Under the pieces are notes generated by a model. It ran no database searches and was not told the origin of the DNA. It saw only the letters and a list, made by a program, of their open reading frames with translations. This document shows, one piece after another, positions 47,301-56,914 of a DNA stretch of 64,000 nt. Source of the DNA: Atherix ibis (taxonomy: Eukaryota > Arthropoda > Insecta > Diptera > Athericidae); NCBI GenBank assembly GCA_958298945.1, contig OY282609.1, positions 31,841,212 to 31,905,211 of the forward strand, given 5' to 3'. A program made the translations under genes and the position numbers. The number at the start of each line of letters is the position of its first letter. Within the stretch, counting starts at the first letter, position 1.

Positions 47301-48928
47301 AATAAAATCAAAAACCAATTAAATAACAGAAAAAACACACATCAAATCGATTGATTTCTAAGATTTTTTCCTTAGAAACAATACAATTGACTGCAATTAG
47401 TCGAGGTCACTGTTTAAATTAGAAGAAACACCAGACCCGCTAACCCACCCACCCCCCCCTCCCCCAAAAAAAACCTATGTCATATTTTTTTCTTTTTATT
47501 ATTTCTTTTTGAACTTGTACGAGTGTTAATGTTATTGACTTATTTTTGTTATTTTCTATTTTAAAATTTATAATGTTGGCACTATTGAATTTTCGTTTTT
47601 ATAATGTTGGGGCAAACACAATCAAATGTATCTTCTTCTTTCTCCCAAATTCTTCTGATTCTTTTTTTTAACCATAATTCAATACAAAACAATCAATGCC
47701 TCTACATAAACTACCGTTTCCCTTCCCCCCCTTTTAAATTAGTACCAGGCTGTAGTACCAGGTTGCATATTAGTTTTGTACGCCACTGCTTCACGCTTTC
47801 AGAAAGTTTGGTTTCTTCTTTTTATTCTAAACTTCTATTAATATTTAAGATTTATTTCGACAAAAACCTTTTTTATTACTTTTTTTTAAGAGAAGATAAA
47901 AAAAGAAACGCTTAATTTTTTTAATGTTTTCTTTTCGTTAAAAGCGTTAAACTGTGAGTGAATAGTATTTTGCCAATAGAAGGGGTAAAAGAAAAGACCA
48001 AGAAATTATAACAATTTATGTTATTTGTATTAATATTTATGCCTGTCAATATTGGAAAATATTTAAATCTAGCAATAAAAGCTTCCGAAGAGTAGAAGAT
48101 CGATAGACCCACTTCGCATTTGGGAATATCATCAAATACTTTGTGAAGAAGCTTTGATCTTTTTCTTTTTTTTGTTCTATTATTAAGGTTTCTTTTTTTG
48201 CTGTTAAAGTTTGTTGATGATTTTCGACTAAATGTTTTACAATCTGTGCTTAGCTTCTTTCTTCTATTAGCTTTCGTTAAATAGGTTTGATTTTATTGTA
48301 AAAAAAATATTCTCTTTTCTATCAGCTTTAATTTACTCGAAATGTTTTACTTTTAAATTCATTTTTAGATAAAAATTAGTTAAAGTTTTAAGTTGTCAAT
48401 AAGAATTCACTCACAAAAATAAGAAAACTAGCCCCCAAAAATTGAAAGAAATGAAAAAATACGAAAATTGAAGACGTTAAATAGATTTTGAATAAAAAAC
48501 TGGGGCAAGGGGATTTATGGAAAAGTTTTGCTGATCTTTCTTCATTCTTATTTAAAAACTCTGACCCTCGTTCATATTTAAAAACCCTTAAAATAGATTT
48601 TCAATTTTTTTAATGTAGATTAATTTTTATTTCTTCTTTCAATTTTTAATAGACCATAATCTGTATAAAAAAGTTTTGAATTTTTTTTTAAATCTTTGTA
48701 AAATCCGAAAAAAATTTGCTAACAAATAAAAAGTTTAGTAATTTTTTTAAAAATCTTTGTAAATTTAAAAAAAAAATCCAAAAACAAAAATTTCCCAAAA
48801 AAATTATGTTTTTTAAATAAAATTACATATTTAAAAAATCTTTCAACCCTTACACCCCCTCCTCACCACCCCCTTTCCTAACAGAAAATCATTCTGAGGA
48901 AATTTTATTGGTCAAATTTTAAGATTTC
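44341..48928. other. AT-rich DNA without recognised genes
   Basis: G- or C-rich islands at 44921-44934, about 47030-47045, 47444-47465 and 48846-48876. Frames such as 45734-46021 (plus, 95 codons), 46173-46358 and 47604-47915 (plus, 103 codons) have no recognised domain. A small 14-bp tandem duplication (AGTACCAGGCTGT / AGTACCAGGTTG) is at about 47739-47765. Nothing else supported. Confidence 0.5.
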
Positions 48929-49262
48929 TGTTAACTTTTTAAATAATTTAATTTTATTACCATACTTACGGTTACGATCTTCTTTTCGCTCTATTTGCAC
49001 ATCACACTGTATTTCTACGATCTAATTTAATCCCAACGATCACGTAAATAGCGTGTCTCGGCTAAACTTCCCGACTTTATTCGTCCCTGAATCGCTGTTC
49101 GGACTGAATTTAATTGCGGGCGAGCAGTGTTCGTATTTAAACTGCTCCGGCGTGCATCTACAACATTTGGGAACTGAAACTCTCTGAAATACTCTGGAAC
49201 TCCCTGGAATCACTCTTCTAAAAAAATTCTAGAACACGCCAGAGCCATGTTACGTCGTAACA
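48929..49262 (-). mobile_element. Probable solo LTR of an LTR retrotransposon
   Basis: A patch of clearly less AT-rich DNA. Read on the minus strand it begins TGTTACGACGTAACA (49262-49248, a near-perfect palindrome) and may end at TAACA (48929), giving TGTTA..TAACA ends. Inside, minus reading, there is a TATA-like TTTAAATA (about 49128-49135) followed about 60 bp later by the polyadenylation-type GAATAAAG (about 49079), the order expected for U3-R-U5. The U3 side has repeated TGGAAC/CTGGAAT and TTCTAGAA phrases. No primer-binding site, polypurine tract or gag-pol is adjacent, so it would be a solo LTR. The inner end and target duplication are not certain. Confidence 0.5.
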
Positions 49263-49437
49263 ATACCAAATAAAAAAAAAACCTAAATTCAAGCGTATTT
49301 CTTTATATTTATTACGCTCCCAAATCTGTATGACATTCTAGATTCTTTGTAAGCTTCAGGGAGTCTTATCATTTGGTTAATGTTACAACCTAAAATACTA
49401 TCTCCCAGATCGGTATCTTCACGCACCAGAACATATA
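49263..49437. other. Spacer between LTR-like element and mariner E
   Basis: No feature seen. TA at 49436-49437 is the target-site duplication of the next element. Confidence 0.6.
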
Positions 49438-50698
49438 ACAGGGGTATACGATTAAATCTGCTGTTCGGTCATAGATGGCGTGAGTGAGCGAATTAAGCTA
49501 TCATGGGCACGCCATACTTTTTTTATGAGTTTGACATCTGTCAACATTAATCAGTGCACATTGTCAGCAATTTCGTATAACAACATACATTTTTCCTTTA
49601 GTAATCATGTCTAGTTTTGTGCCAGAAAAAGAGCATATGCGGGAAGCTCTGCTTTTCTGCTTCAATTTAAAGAAATCGGCTGCCGAATCGTATCGAATGC
49701 TTATGGAGGCCTATGGTGACAGTGCTTTATCGGAAACAACGTACCGAAATTGATTTCGTTGGTTCAACGACGGCAATTTTGACTTGTGGGACAAGAAGCG
49801 TGAAAATCGGCCTAGGAAGGTTGAGGACGAAGACGATACCCAATCGCAAAAACTGCTCGGGGAGCAATTGGGTATTACTCAACCCGCCATTTTCATGCGT
49901 CTGCATGCCATGGGGAAGATTGAAAAGATCGAAAAATGGGTGCCGCATGAATTGAACGATAGGCAGATGGAGTGACGCCAAAACACATGCGAAATCTTGC
50001 TCGCCAGACAAAAAAGAAAGTCGTTCCTGCATCGGATTGTGATAGGCGATGAAAAGTGGATATATTTCGAGAATCCTAAACGCAAGAAATCGTGGGTTGA
50101 TCCCGGCCAACCATCAACCTCTTCCCCAAGACCAAATCACTTCGGACGGAAGACGATGCTGTGCGTTTGGTGGGATCAGCAGGGTATCGTCTACTATCAG
50201 ATATTGAAACCTGGTGAAACTGTCAATGCCCTCCGCTACCACCAACTAGTGATCAAATTGCACCGTGCTCTGCGTGAAAAAAGGACGGGTTATCAATAAA
50301 GACATGACAAGCTGATTGTGCTCCACGACAACGCACCATCGCACACCTTAAAATTGGTCCGAAACTACTTGCAGACACTCAACTGGGAGGTGCGACCCCA
50401 CCCCGCTTATTCACCAGACCTGTCCCCCTTCCGACTACCACCAGTTTTCGTCGATGGGCCACGCGCTCGCTGAGCACCACTTCGATTCTTACGAAGATCT
50501 CCGAAAATGGCTTGATCAGTGGTTTGCCTCGAAAGAGAAGGAATTTTTTTAGCGTGGTATCCACAAATTGCCCAAGAGATGGGAAAAATGTGTAGCTAGC
50601 GAGGGCAAATACTTTGAATAAATTTGTTTTTGCTTTCTATGAAAAAAAACATGTGTTTTTTTGACTAAAAAACAGTGGATTTAAGCTTATACACCTGT
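49438..50698 (+). mobile_element. Mariner copy E: structurally complete, mauritiana (Mos1-like) type
   Basis: 1261 bp flanked by TA (49436-49437 and 50699-50700). The 26-bp terminal inverted repeats at 49438-49463 and 50673-50698 match at 21 of 26 positions (ACAGGTGTATAAGC.. against ACAGGGGTATACGA..). Length, TA target and single intronless transposase are those of a normal mariner of about 1.3 kb. The transposase is broken (next entry), so this copy could move only with enzyme from elsewhere. Copy F at 21759-22090 is a fragment of the same family. Confidence 0.95.
49607..50621 (+). pseudogene. Mariner transposase, mauritiana type, inactivated
   Basis: Begins MSSFVPEKEHMREALLFCFN and ends EGKYFE before a stop at 50619-50621, as expected of the Mos1-type family (~345 residues; about 338 here). 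N-terminal helix-turn-helix domain to about codon 110, WVPHELND linker motif (codons ~113-120), first catalytic Asp in IGDEKW (codon 148, 50048-50050), second in HDNAPSH (codon 241, 50327-50329), third in SDYH after a frameshift (50433-50435). Defects: stop at codon 49 (49751-49753, TGA for Trp), codon 123 (49973-49975, TGA for Arg), codon 231 (50297-50299), one extra base near 50425-50430, and a TAG for Trp near 50550 in the RGIHKLP block. Confidence 0.95.
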
Positions 50699-50730
50699 TA
50701 GACTATTTTTACATTGATCCTCAGGAATTA

Positions 50731-51045
50731 GGGTGGCCCATGGTGTTAGAACACACTGTGCCCTACAATGGTGAGGCGCCTTAGGCAGCAACGTAGTGGC
50801 TGTCGTTAATACCCATATCGCGGGTACGATCTCCGGATCGCTGATAAGAGGTACTGGTAATTATCTAAGGCGCTGTCACTGTTTATGACAGTAGAGGTTT
50901 AGATAGACCTCGCCACTAACAGTTGGAGTAATCACCTTCTAACTGATTACTGACTGTTAACTGCCTCAATCCCTATGGTATTAAGCGACTCATGGTATCA
51001 TTTCTCACGATCGGTATATCACATTAATAAAATAAAATTATTCTG
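50731..51045 (+). ncRNA. Candidate structured element (tRNA-like SINE or folded RNA)
   Basis: A patch of balanced base composition with consecutive inverted repeats: GCGCCTTAG (50776-50784) with CTAAGGCGC (50865-50873); CTGTCA with TGACAG (50873-50878, 50886-50891); GAGGT with ACCTC (50894-50898, 50907-50911); and a nested stem TAACAGT + AGTAATCA with TGATTACT + ACTGTTA (50917-50959). Within the first stem, GGTACGATCTCC (50823-50834) resembles a tRNA B box (GGTTCGANNCC) about 38 bp after an A-box-like AGTGGC stretch. It ends in an A-rich AATAAAATAAAATTA tail at 51028-51045. This suits a tRNA-derived SINE, but I do not know the family, and no second copy is visible in the window. Confidence 0.35.
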
Positions 51046-51049
51046 ACAT

Positions 51050-51115
51050 TGATCCTATCGCTACCGGTGTTCCTCAGGGTAATATTCAAGATCCAAGTTT
51101 TTATTGCAATTAATA
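51050..51115 (+). pseudogene. Possible reverse-transcriptase relic (copy 3)
   Basis: In frame: IDPIATGVPQGNIQDPSFYC then a stop. GVPQGNIxxPxF matches the GVPQGSxLxPxLF segment of retrotransposon reverse transcriptases better than the other two relics do. It follows directly on the SINE-like element's A-rich tail. No further RT motif is in register downstream. Confidence 0.4.
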
Positions 51116-53340
51116 CCCATGGTATTTTCTGTCACAATGACGTTCTTTCTTTTACAAAACCCAAATACGAGCCTGGTTGAAAAGATAGAAAGTTAGGGTA
51201 TAATAAGGGTATAAAATCAGACTTTTACATTTTTCTGATCTAGTTAACCTAGAACCATCACATAAAAATAAATAAAAATGAATTTAATGGAGGATAAAAA
51301 AAAATACTACTACGACTCCTACACAAAAAGTCCAAAGCTGGCAATAAACAGAAAATTTTTAAGATCCTGAAAACCAATGTGGGCATACAGAGTCAAACTT
51401 TACGATTCGACCCAATTTGGGCATACAGACTCAAACTTTACGTAATTTCAATTTCCATCAAATCCAAAACCATGCAATCTCGAATCCTTTAAAAAATTAT
51501 CAATGCTGCCTTTTATATTCAACCAGTGTTATACATCCAGAAAACGGTTCCGTTTTATCCTTTCATTGTTGTTAATAAAAACGATGATTTTTGAAAATAA
51601 TTTCGTTCTTAAGGAAAAAACATCGAGGGGTATTTTCCCCTACATGTCTTCATATCCTTGCAATTAACGGAAAAAAAATCTTCTCATTACAAATTTTGCA
51701 CAGAAACTAAAAATAATTGAAAAATGGCTACAAAAAATACCAACAGCTTTTATGCAAAGTTTTTAGTCGAAAATTCTTATTTTTTGCGTGACCAATAGTT
51801 ATTAAAAATATAAATATTTTAATTATTAAAAATAAAAAAAATCTACTCTAATAGAAGAAGATGAAAAAAAATATTGTTTAAAAAACCCTCAATAATAACT
51901 TGTGAACAAAATGATTGGCGTCCAAAAAACTTGGACACTTTTTTTTTGAAAATATAAAGAAAATTTATGTACAATTAGAAAACAATTAAAATTAAAATTA
52001 ATATTCAATCAATAGAATTGCATTTTATAATAAAATTGATAAAGATTAAAAAAAATTACAGTACCTTGATTCGTTTTTGGATCTCAATTTAGCTGTTCTC
52101 CTGATTTTCTAGTTCACAAAATTGCAAAATCACCAAAAGCTAATTTAAAAAAATCACCATAAATTAATAAGTTAAAAACAAATTCCACTAAAACAATTTA
52201 AATAAATTACTGCACAAAAATCACTACAAAAAATATCACAAAAGACGAGACACTAATTTTCAGGTGAGACAACAGTAAAATAACCAATTTTGAAGGTTAT
52301 TGACAAGAACGGATAAGTTCCAACAAGCGAGAAGAGAATAGGCAGTACAATATCAGATTAATGAGTGAAAGAGATTGAAGAAAAATCACACAGCACGAAT
52401 ATGAATAATGCAATCTTCCGTTCCGACTTTATTATATGAACAATATGATTTGACTAACTGTCGTTAGAGATCACACTGAATACATTGTCTACTTACAGCG
52501 GTTCGAGAAACTTTTTTTAATTAATTAGAAAATTTACTGTCCGATATTACATATTTACACAATTACTCATAAATCGATAAATTAATTTTTGGTTTTCTCT
52601 GTAATAAAAAAAATTTATGTCTTTTTTGTATCCTTTCTGTTAATTAAAAATTAATAATTTGTCAAAAAAAAAAATTATTTTTACTAAAACCGCTGTACAC
52701 AGAACAATATGTTTGCCAATAAAGGATTGTCGAAATTAATTACTTCTTAGTGCATGCTGACATTTAAACCTTACAACAGTTATACACAAATCGAACTTTT
52801 TTTTTGTTTTGTTCAGTTAATTTGAATTACTTATCCATAATTTATATTCAATTAACTAAAAAATAATTGAAATTATCTTTATTATTTTTTTAAATAGTAA
52901 GTTTGAAGAGAAAGAAAAATCATCAGAAAACATTTTTGAAGAAATGACGATATAACCTATCAATTGTTAAAAATAGCTTAAAGAATCGATGTCGTACAAT
53001 GAATATTTTTATTTTTTTTTAAATTTATTGTAATTGCTTTTTTTTTTGCTAAAGTTAAGGTAAAAATATATGATTTGAAAATTTATTGAAAACTATTTAG
53101 AAAAAAGGCAGTCAAAATTATATTTTCTGAGGATTTTTTTAAAAGGTTATTATTACTCGTAAAATTATTGATCTTCAACTTACAACAGCCATTTTATACT
53201 ATCGCAAATTTTTTATTCATTTTAATTCAAAAAAAGAAAAGTTACCAATTTTAAAAATTTTCAAAAAAACGACATTTTTCATCTGCAAAATCGTTAAAAT
53301 AGTAATATTTTTAAAATAAAGAGTAAAAAATAGAAAAATA
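51116..53340. other. AT-rich DNA without recognised genes
   Basis: No frame above 60 codons with any recognisable domain. A short direct repeat (TGGGCATACAGACTCAAACTTTACG-like) is seen at about 51379-51402 and 51418-51441. Confidence 0.55.
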
Positions 53341-54272
53341 CGAGGTCTGCTCAAAAAGTATCGCGATACTTTTGTGTTTTTTTCATCTGCAAAATTATTT
53401 ATTTATTCATGAATATCTATTTTGCTCCCTTCAAAGTAATCCCCACCACATATTTTACACATACACTTGTGCCAACGTTTTTTCCAATCCTCGCAGCACT
53501 TCAAAAAATCATCTTGTTCAGCTCCTCCTTCGATGCCGTCTTTATCCCCTCAATCGTAGCGTAACGTCGTCCTTTCATGGGGCTCTTCAGTTTCGGGAAT
53601 AAGAAAAAGTCACAAGGGGCCAGATCTGGGGAATACGGTGGCTGCGGCATTATTAGTGTGTTGTTTTTGGCCAAAAATTCGCGCACAAGCAACGATGCGT
53701 GAGCGCGGGCAATTTTGTTCTTCCACAAATTCGGGCGTTTCTAGCGGATTGCTTCGAGCAACTTGCGCATAACTTGCAGGTAATATTCCTTATTGACCGT
53801 TCTACCCTGTGGCAAGAACTCATGATGCACCACGCCCCTGCAATCGAAGAAAACTGTCGTTCACACGCCACGGCACGTTTATCGTCATTCACATCTTCTC
53901 GGCCCTCTGAGGATATTTTGTACCACCGATAAACGTTGCTTCGGTCCAAGGTAGCTTCACCATATGCCACAGTCAACATTCCAAATGCGTCTGCGCAATT
54001 AATTTTGTTTTTCACACAAAATTTGGAACAGATTCTTAGATCCATTTTTTGGAATAGGCAAAAATCGAAGACGAGCCAAAACACGTGCAAGCAAAGTAGC
54101 TGTCAAAAATTAACTGAATATTCAAAATGGCCGAACTTGTCGGCATAAGTGAGAGACATGTGTACCAACATAACGCCGCAAAAAATCGAAAATCGAATAT
54201 ACGTAACCCGCGGAAATTCAAAATTTGGAAATCGAATATACGTAACCCGCGATACTTTTTAAACAGACCTCG
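53341..54272 (-). mobile_element. Mariner copy D: internally deleted, both ends present
   Basis: 932 bp flanked by TA (53339-53340 and 54273-54274). Left end CGAGGTCTGCTCAAAAAGTA and right end (reversed) CGAGGTCTGTTTAAAAAGTA differ at 2 of 25 terminal-repeat positions. It is the only copy of this family in the window with two proper ends, so it has the form of a non-autonomous element that could be moved in trans. Near the 5' end a 22-bp phrase (54191-54212) is duplicated at 54230-54251. Confidence 0.93.
53403..54045 (-). pseudogene. Mariner transposase remnant in copy D
   Basis: Starts MDLRICSKFCVKNKINCADA at 54045, then FGMLTVAYGEATLDRSNVYR and WYKISSEGREDVNDDKRA: the first helix-turn-helix of the DNA-binding domain is nearly intact. 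It is then joined, through a few bases of unclear origin (CCGTGGCGTGTGAACG), to the TVFF region, removing the second helix-turn-helix, linker and first catalytic Asp. A second deletion joins WKNK to ARAHASLLVREFLAKNNTLI, removing the second catalytic Asp. The C-terminal part is good: PQPPYSPDLAPCDFFLFPKL, KSPMKGRRYATIEGIKTAS and GDYFEGSKIDIHE before a stop at 53403-53405, with a small insertion and deletion in the KCCEDWKKRWHKC region. Confidence 0.9.
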
Positions 54273-54435
54273 TAATTAATAAAAAATTCGAAAAGTTCAA
54301 ATATTGGCAATTTATTCTCTTCGCAATAAAAATTAGTAAAATTCAAAAATTTTCCCCATTCAGTCTCATGAACACATCCTTCCTTTTCGAACTCTTTTTT
54401 TTCGAAAAAAAAAGGTAATAAGAAAAATTATTTTG

Positions 54436-54519
54436 GGGAAAATTATTTTTTTTTTGGACTTCTCTCCTAGTAAATTATAATTTAATAGGAGAGAAGTCCA
54501 AAAAAAAAAATGTTTTCCC
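54436..54519. repeat. Spacerless palindrome of about 64-84 bp
   Basis: Centred between 54477 and 54478. 54446-54509 is self-complementary with one mismatch (54470/54485): poly-T, GGACTTCTCTCCTA, then the central TAAATTATAATTTA, then TAGGAGAGAAGTCC and poly-A. With one bulge and one wobble pair it continues outward to GGGAAAA (54436-) and TTTTCCC (-54519). There is no spacer at the centre. Confidence 0.92.
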
Positions 54520-55985
54520 ATCCCAATAAACTTTAAATTATTGCAAGCAGATTTGGAAAAAAACAAATTTCGAAAAACAAAATTGGGGGCGTAAGGATTA
54601 GGATAAAGGCAAAAAAGGGGAGAATTTTCAATTTTTTAATTACTTATTTGAGGAGAAAAAAAATACTATAAACAATATCTTTTCGATGTTTTGAAATAAA
54701 TTTGAATAATTACTAACAGACGGAAGATATGAAATGTGAACGGGTGGATTCTATGTGACGGTCTTTTTATACAAAGTTGCCACACTCGAAACGATTGATA
54801 AATTACCATCCAAGTTCTTAGAACTCATGAATATAAGTTGGCGGTCTCCGTCTCCATATAAACTAGCTACGCTTCGAATATAAGCGTTTGGTTGCATATA
54901 CGAATACGCAACCATCCACAAGTGGCGAAAGTGCATATACACGCTTGGGTATTTCTTAAGTAACTCTCACTCAGTAATTTTGATGCTGCTTCTTACAAGC
55001 AGTGTTAAGAAATTATGATGTTGTCATACCAGTTGAAGGAAGTTTCCGAACCACAAAGATTAGATAAGACTTCCGTTTTGCAGCAATTGATCTCGGCGGC
55101 CAACCTCTTCCCTTGGGACGTTTGGTCGGAGTCAACAAATCAGTTGACTTGAGAACGATGATGATAGCAGTTGGCTTATTTGCCTTTCGAAAATGATAGA
55201 CTTATTAATGAGTCTATCCATCCAGATGATTGGATGTGTTAACCCATGTCTCCTCCTCTCAGTTATCGATAATAAGCGATAAAAAGCAGTGCACAGTAGC
55301 CACAGGAGGGAGCAGCTGTATAGACGGCGAGAAGTAGACAGCAAGGCAGACACAATCATTCACATTTTAACAAGCGGGTTTATGTTTCCTCAATGTCCCC
55401 AAAGAAAAGAGAACACGAAAATAATTACACTTATCAGTAATGAGCTTTCTTCTCAAGAATAAACCCGAAGAAAAAAACAGTAAAATTAGTCGTGTATGAT
55501 TATTGGCGCTGTTCACAGTAAGACGCACCTCTGAAGTATTGTTTTTTTGTTGTTGTTTTTAAATACTACTTTCCGGTGAATTTACAAATATTTGCTAAAT
55601 GAAGACCTCTTTCATCCCCCCCACACCCCTCACCAATATTTAACATTAACCAACCCTTTAAGAATTTTCTGATTGCATGTAAGGTCTCTGAAACAAAAGC
55701 CAGATGCCAATTTATAGCGCTTTGGCCATGAGGCCATTTGGTGACTTCATGTTACGTGTGGGTTGACATTGTCAGCTTACCTAATGCAACTGATCGGTAG
55801 TTGGTTTATGGAGCATATTATATTCTTTTAGAAAATTGAAGAGTGGAGTCCTTGGGGCGAGGACCGTCCTCTTTAAAGAGACAATTGAAGAAAGGGCTTG
55901 AAAAAAAATTCTGGGTTAAGTGACATCCATTTAGAATATGGCAAATGGTGAGTTAAACGGCACAGAAATAGCATGAAGGATGATG
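54520..55985. other. Non-repetitive DNA, no gene recognised
   Basis: Short frames (54751-54942 and 55132-55359, minus) have no recognised domain. C-rich run at about 55616-55630. From 54715 to 55380 base composition is more balanced than the surroundings. Confidence 0.5.
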
Positions 55986-55989
55986 TTGG

Positions 55990-56370
55990 TTATCTAAGAG
56001 GTGTGGTATGCCCAATTTGAATTCGGAGTAGTTTTCTTACCAAGAATTTCGTAATGGTTGTTGGGTAGACTGGTTTGTCAATGCGTAAAAAGAAATCTTC
56101 CCCATTCGTCCAGTAAAGATGCTCAATGCCTTTTGATCCAGTGGGAAAAGGACGATTGCGAGCATCCCTTTGAAACCCAACACCATTCGACGATTTTATT
56201 TTTTTCATTAAGCAACGCATTATTTGATAGTCCACGGGTGATCTCCAAGATAGGAAGATTGTCTGTGAAAATTTGTATACTGCGATGTTTAGGGATATTT
56301 TAGGGAGAACTCCCGTCCTGATTGCCAACAGTTCACTATGGAAAGGAAAACTTCTATTTGATAACATTCC
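55990..56370 (-). pseudogene. Decayed LINE (non-LTR retrotransposon) ORF2 C-terminal part
   Basis: On the minus strand, in two alternating frames: FHSELLAIRTGVL (RNase H block around its second acidic residue, SELLAI/QAELxAI), then IFTDNLPILEITRGLSNNAL (RNase H TDS block), KIVEWCWVSKG (the xxFxWVPGH block, decayed), and finally VRKLLRIQIGHTTPLR (the LRIGHTxLTH segment that follows RNase H in jockey/R1-type elements). The order and spacing of four separate blocks support the call. At least two frameshifts and several missing key residues (His of WVPGH, Ser of TDS) mean it is dead. No poly-A tail or reverse transcriptase part adjoins. Confidence 0.55.
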
Positions 56371-56693
56371 ACGCTTTTTATCACCGTTTTCACCGCCAAC
56401 AAGCTAGATGACAGCAAAAAATGTCATCGGGATGAGGAAATTAAAGTAGAAATGGAAAAGAAAATTGTTTTTTAGGAGGTAGCGAAGGACCATCCCTCTA
56501 CGACCCCTTGGATGGATGATATTTTTTTTAAGACGTTATGGATATGATAGTCAGACGAGTAGAGAGGATTTTGTAAAATAAATTGGTAGAGGATTTGAAG
56601 AGATAATGAGAGCTGGGCTTGCGACCGGATTCAATAAGTAGTGAGTCCACCAGTGAAGTTCGATGTCCCCCACTAACCAGTCGAATAACAAAA
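56371..56693. other. Spacer, nothing recognised
   Basis: Moderately complex DNA with no reading frame or repeat that I can name. Confidence 0.5.
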
Positions 56694-56914
56694 TAGTTGA
56701 TTTTCAAGTATATTTTGAAGGACCTCCCAATATTTTTCGAAGTAGTAAATCTCTTATTTTTTGAAAGATTTTAAGGGTGAACTAAAAAAATCCCGAAATA
56801 AGCTATGCTGACTGCTCACAACTGTGTGAGGATCCCCCCCTCCCCCTCCTCTTTGGGGTCAAAGGTGAGAATTATCGACTTTTCGTTTTGAGCTCGGAAA
56901 GGTAAATGACTTAA
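56694..56914 (-). repeat. Dispersed repeat, single-unit copy in inverted orientation
   Basis: Reverse complement of the sequence at the right edge of the window (63800-64000): TTTTCAAGTATATTTTGAAGGACC, CAATATTTTTCGAAGTAGTA, TGAACTAAAAAAATCCCGAA, ATAAGCTATGCTGACTGCTC, ACAACTGTGTGAGGATCC, a CCCCCTCCCCCTCC run, GGGGTCAAAGGTGAGAATTA and TCGACTTTTCGTTTTGAGCTC. The copies are about 80-90 percent alike by eye. It ends near CGGAAAGGTAAA. Family unknown. Confidence 0.85.

Noticed and set aside
49727..50110. 127-codon minus frame over mariner E
   Set aside because: Antisense shadow of the transposase coding strand.
50776..50873. Functional tRNA gene
   Set aside because: B-box-like sequence is imperfect and the D, anticodon and T arms cannot be drawn with standard lengths; listed only as a tRNA-like SINE candidate.
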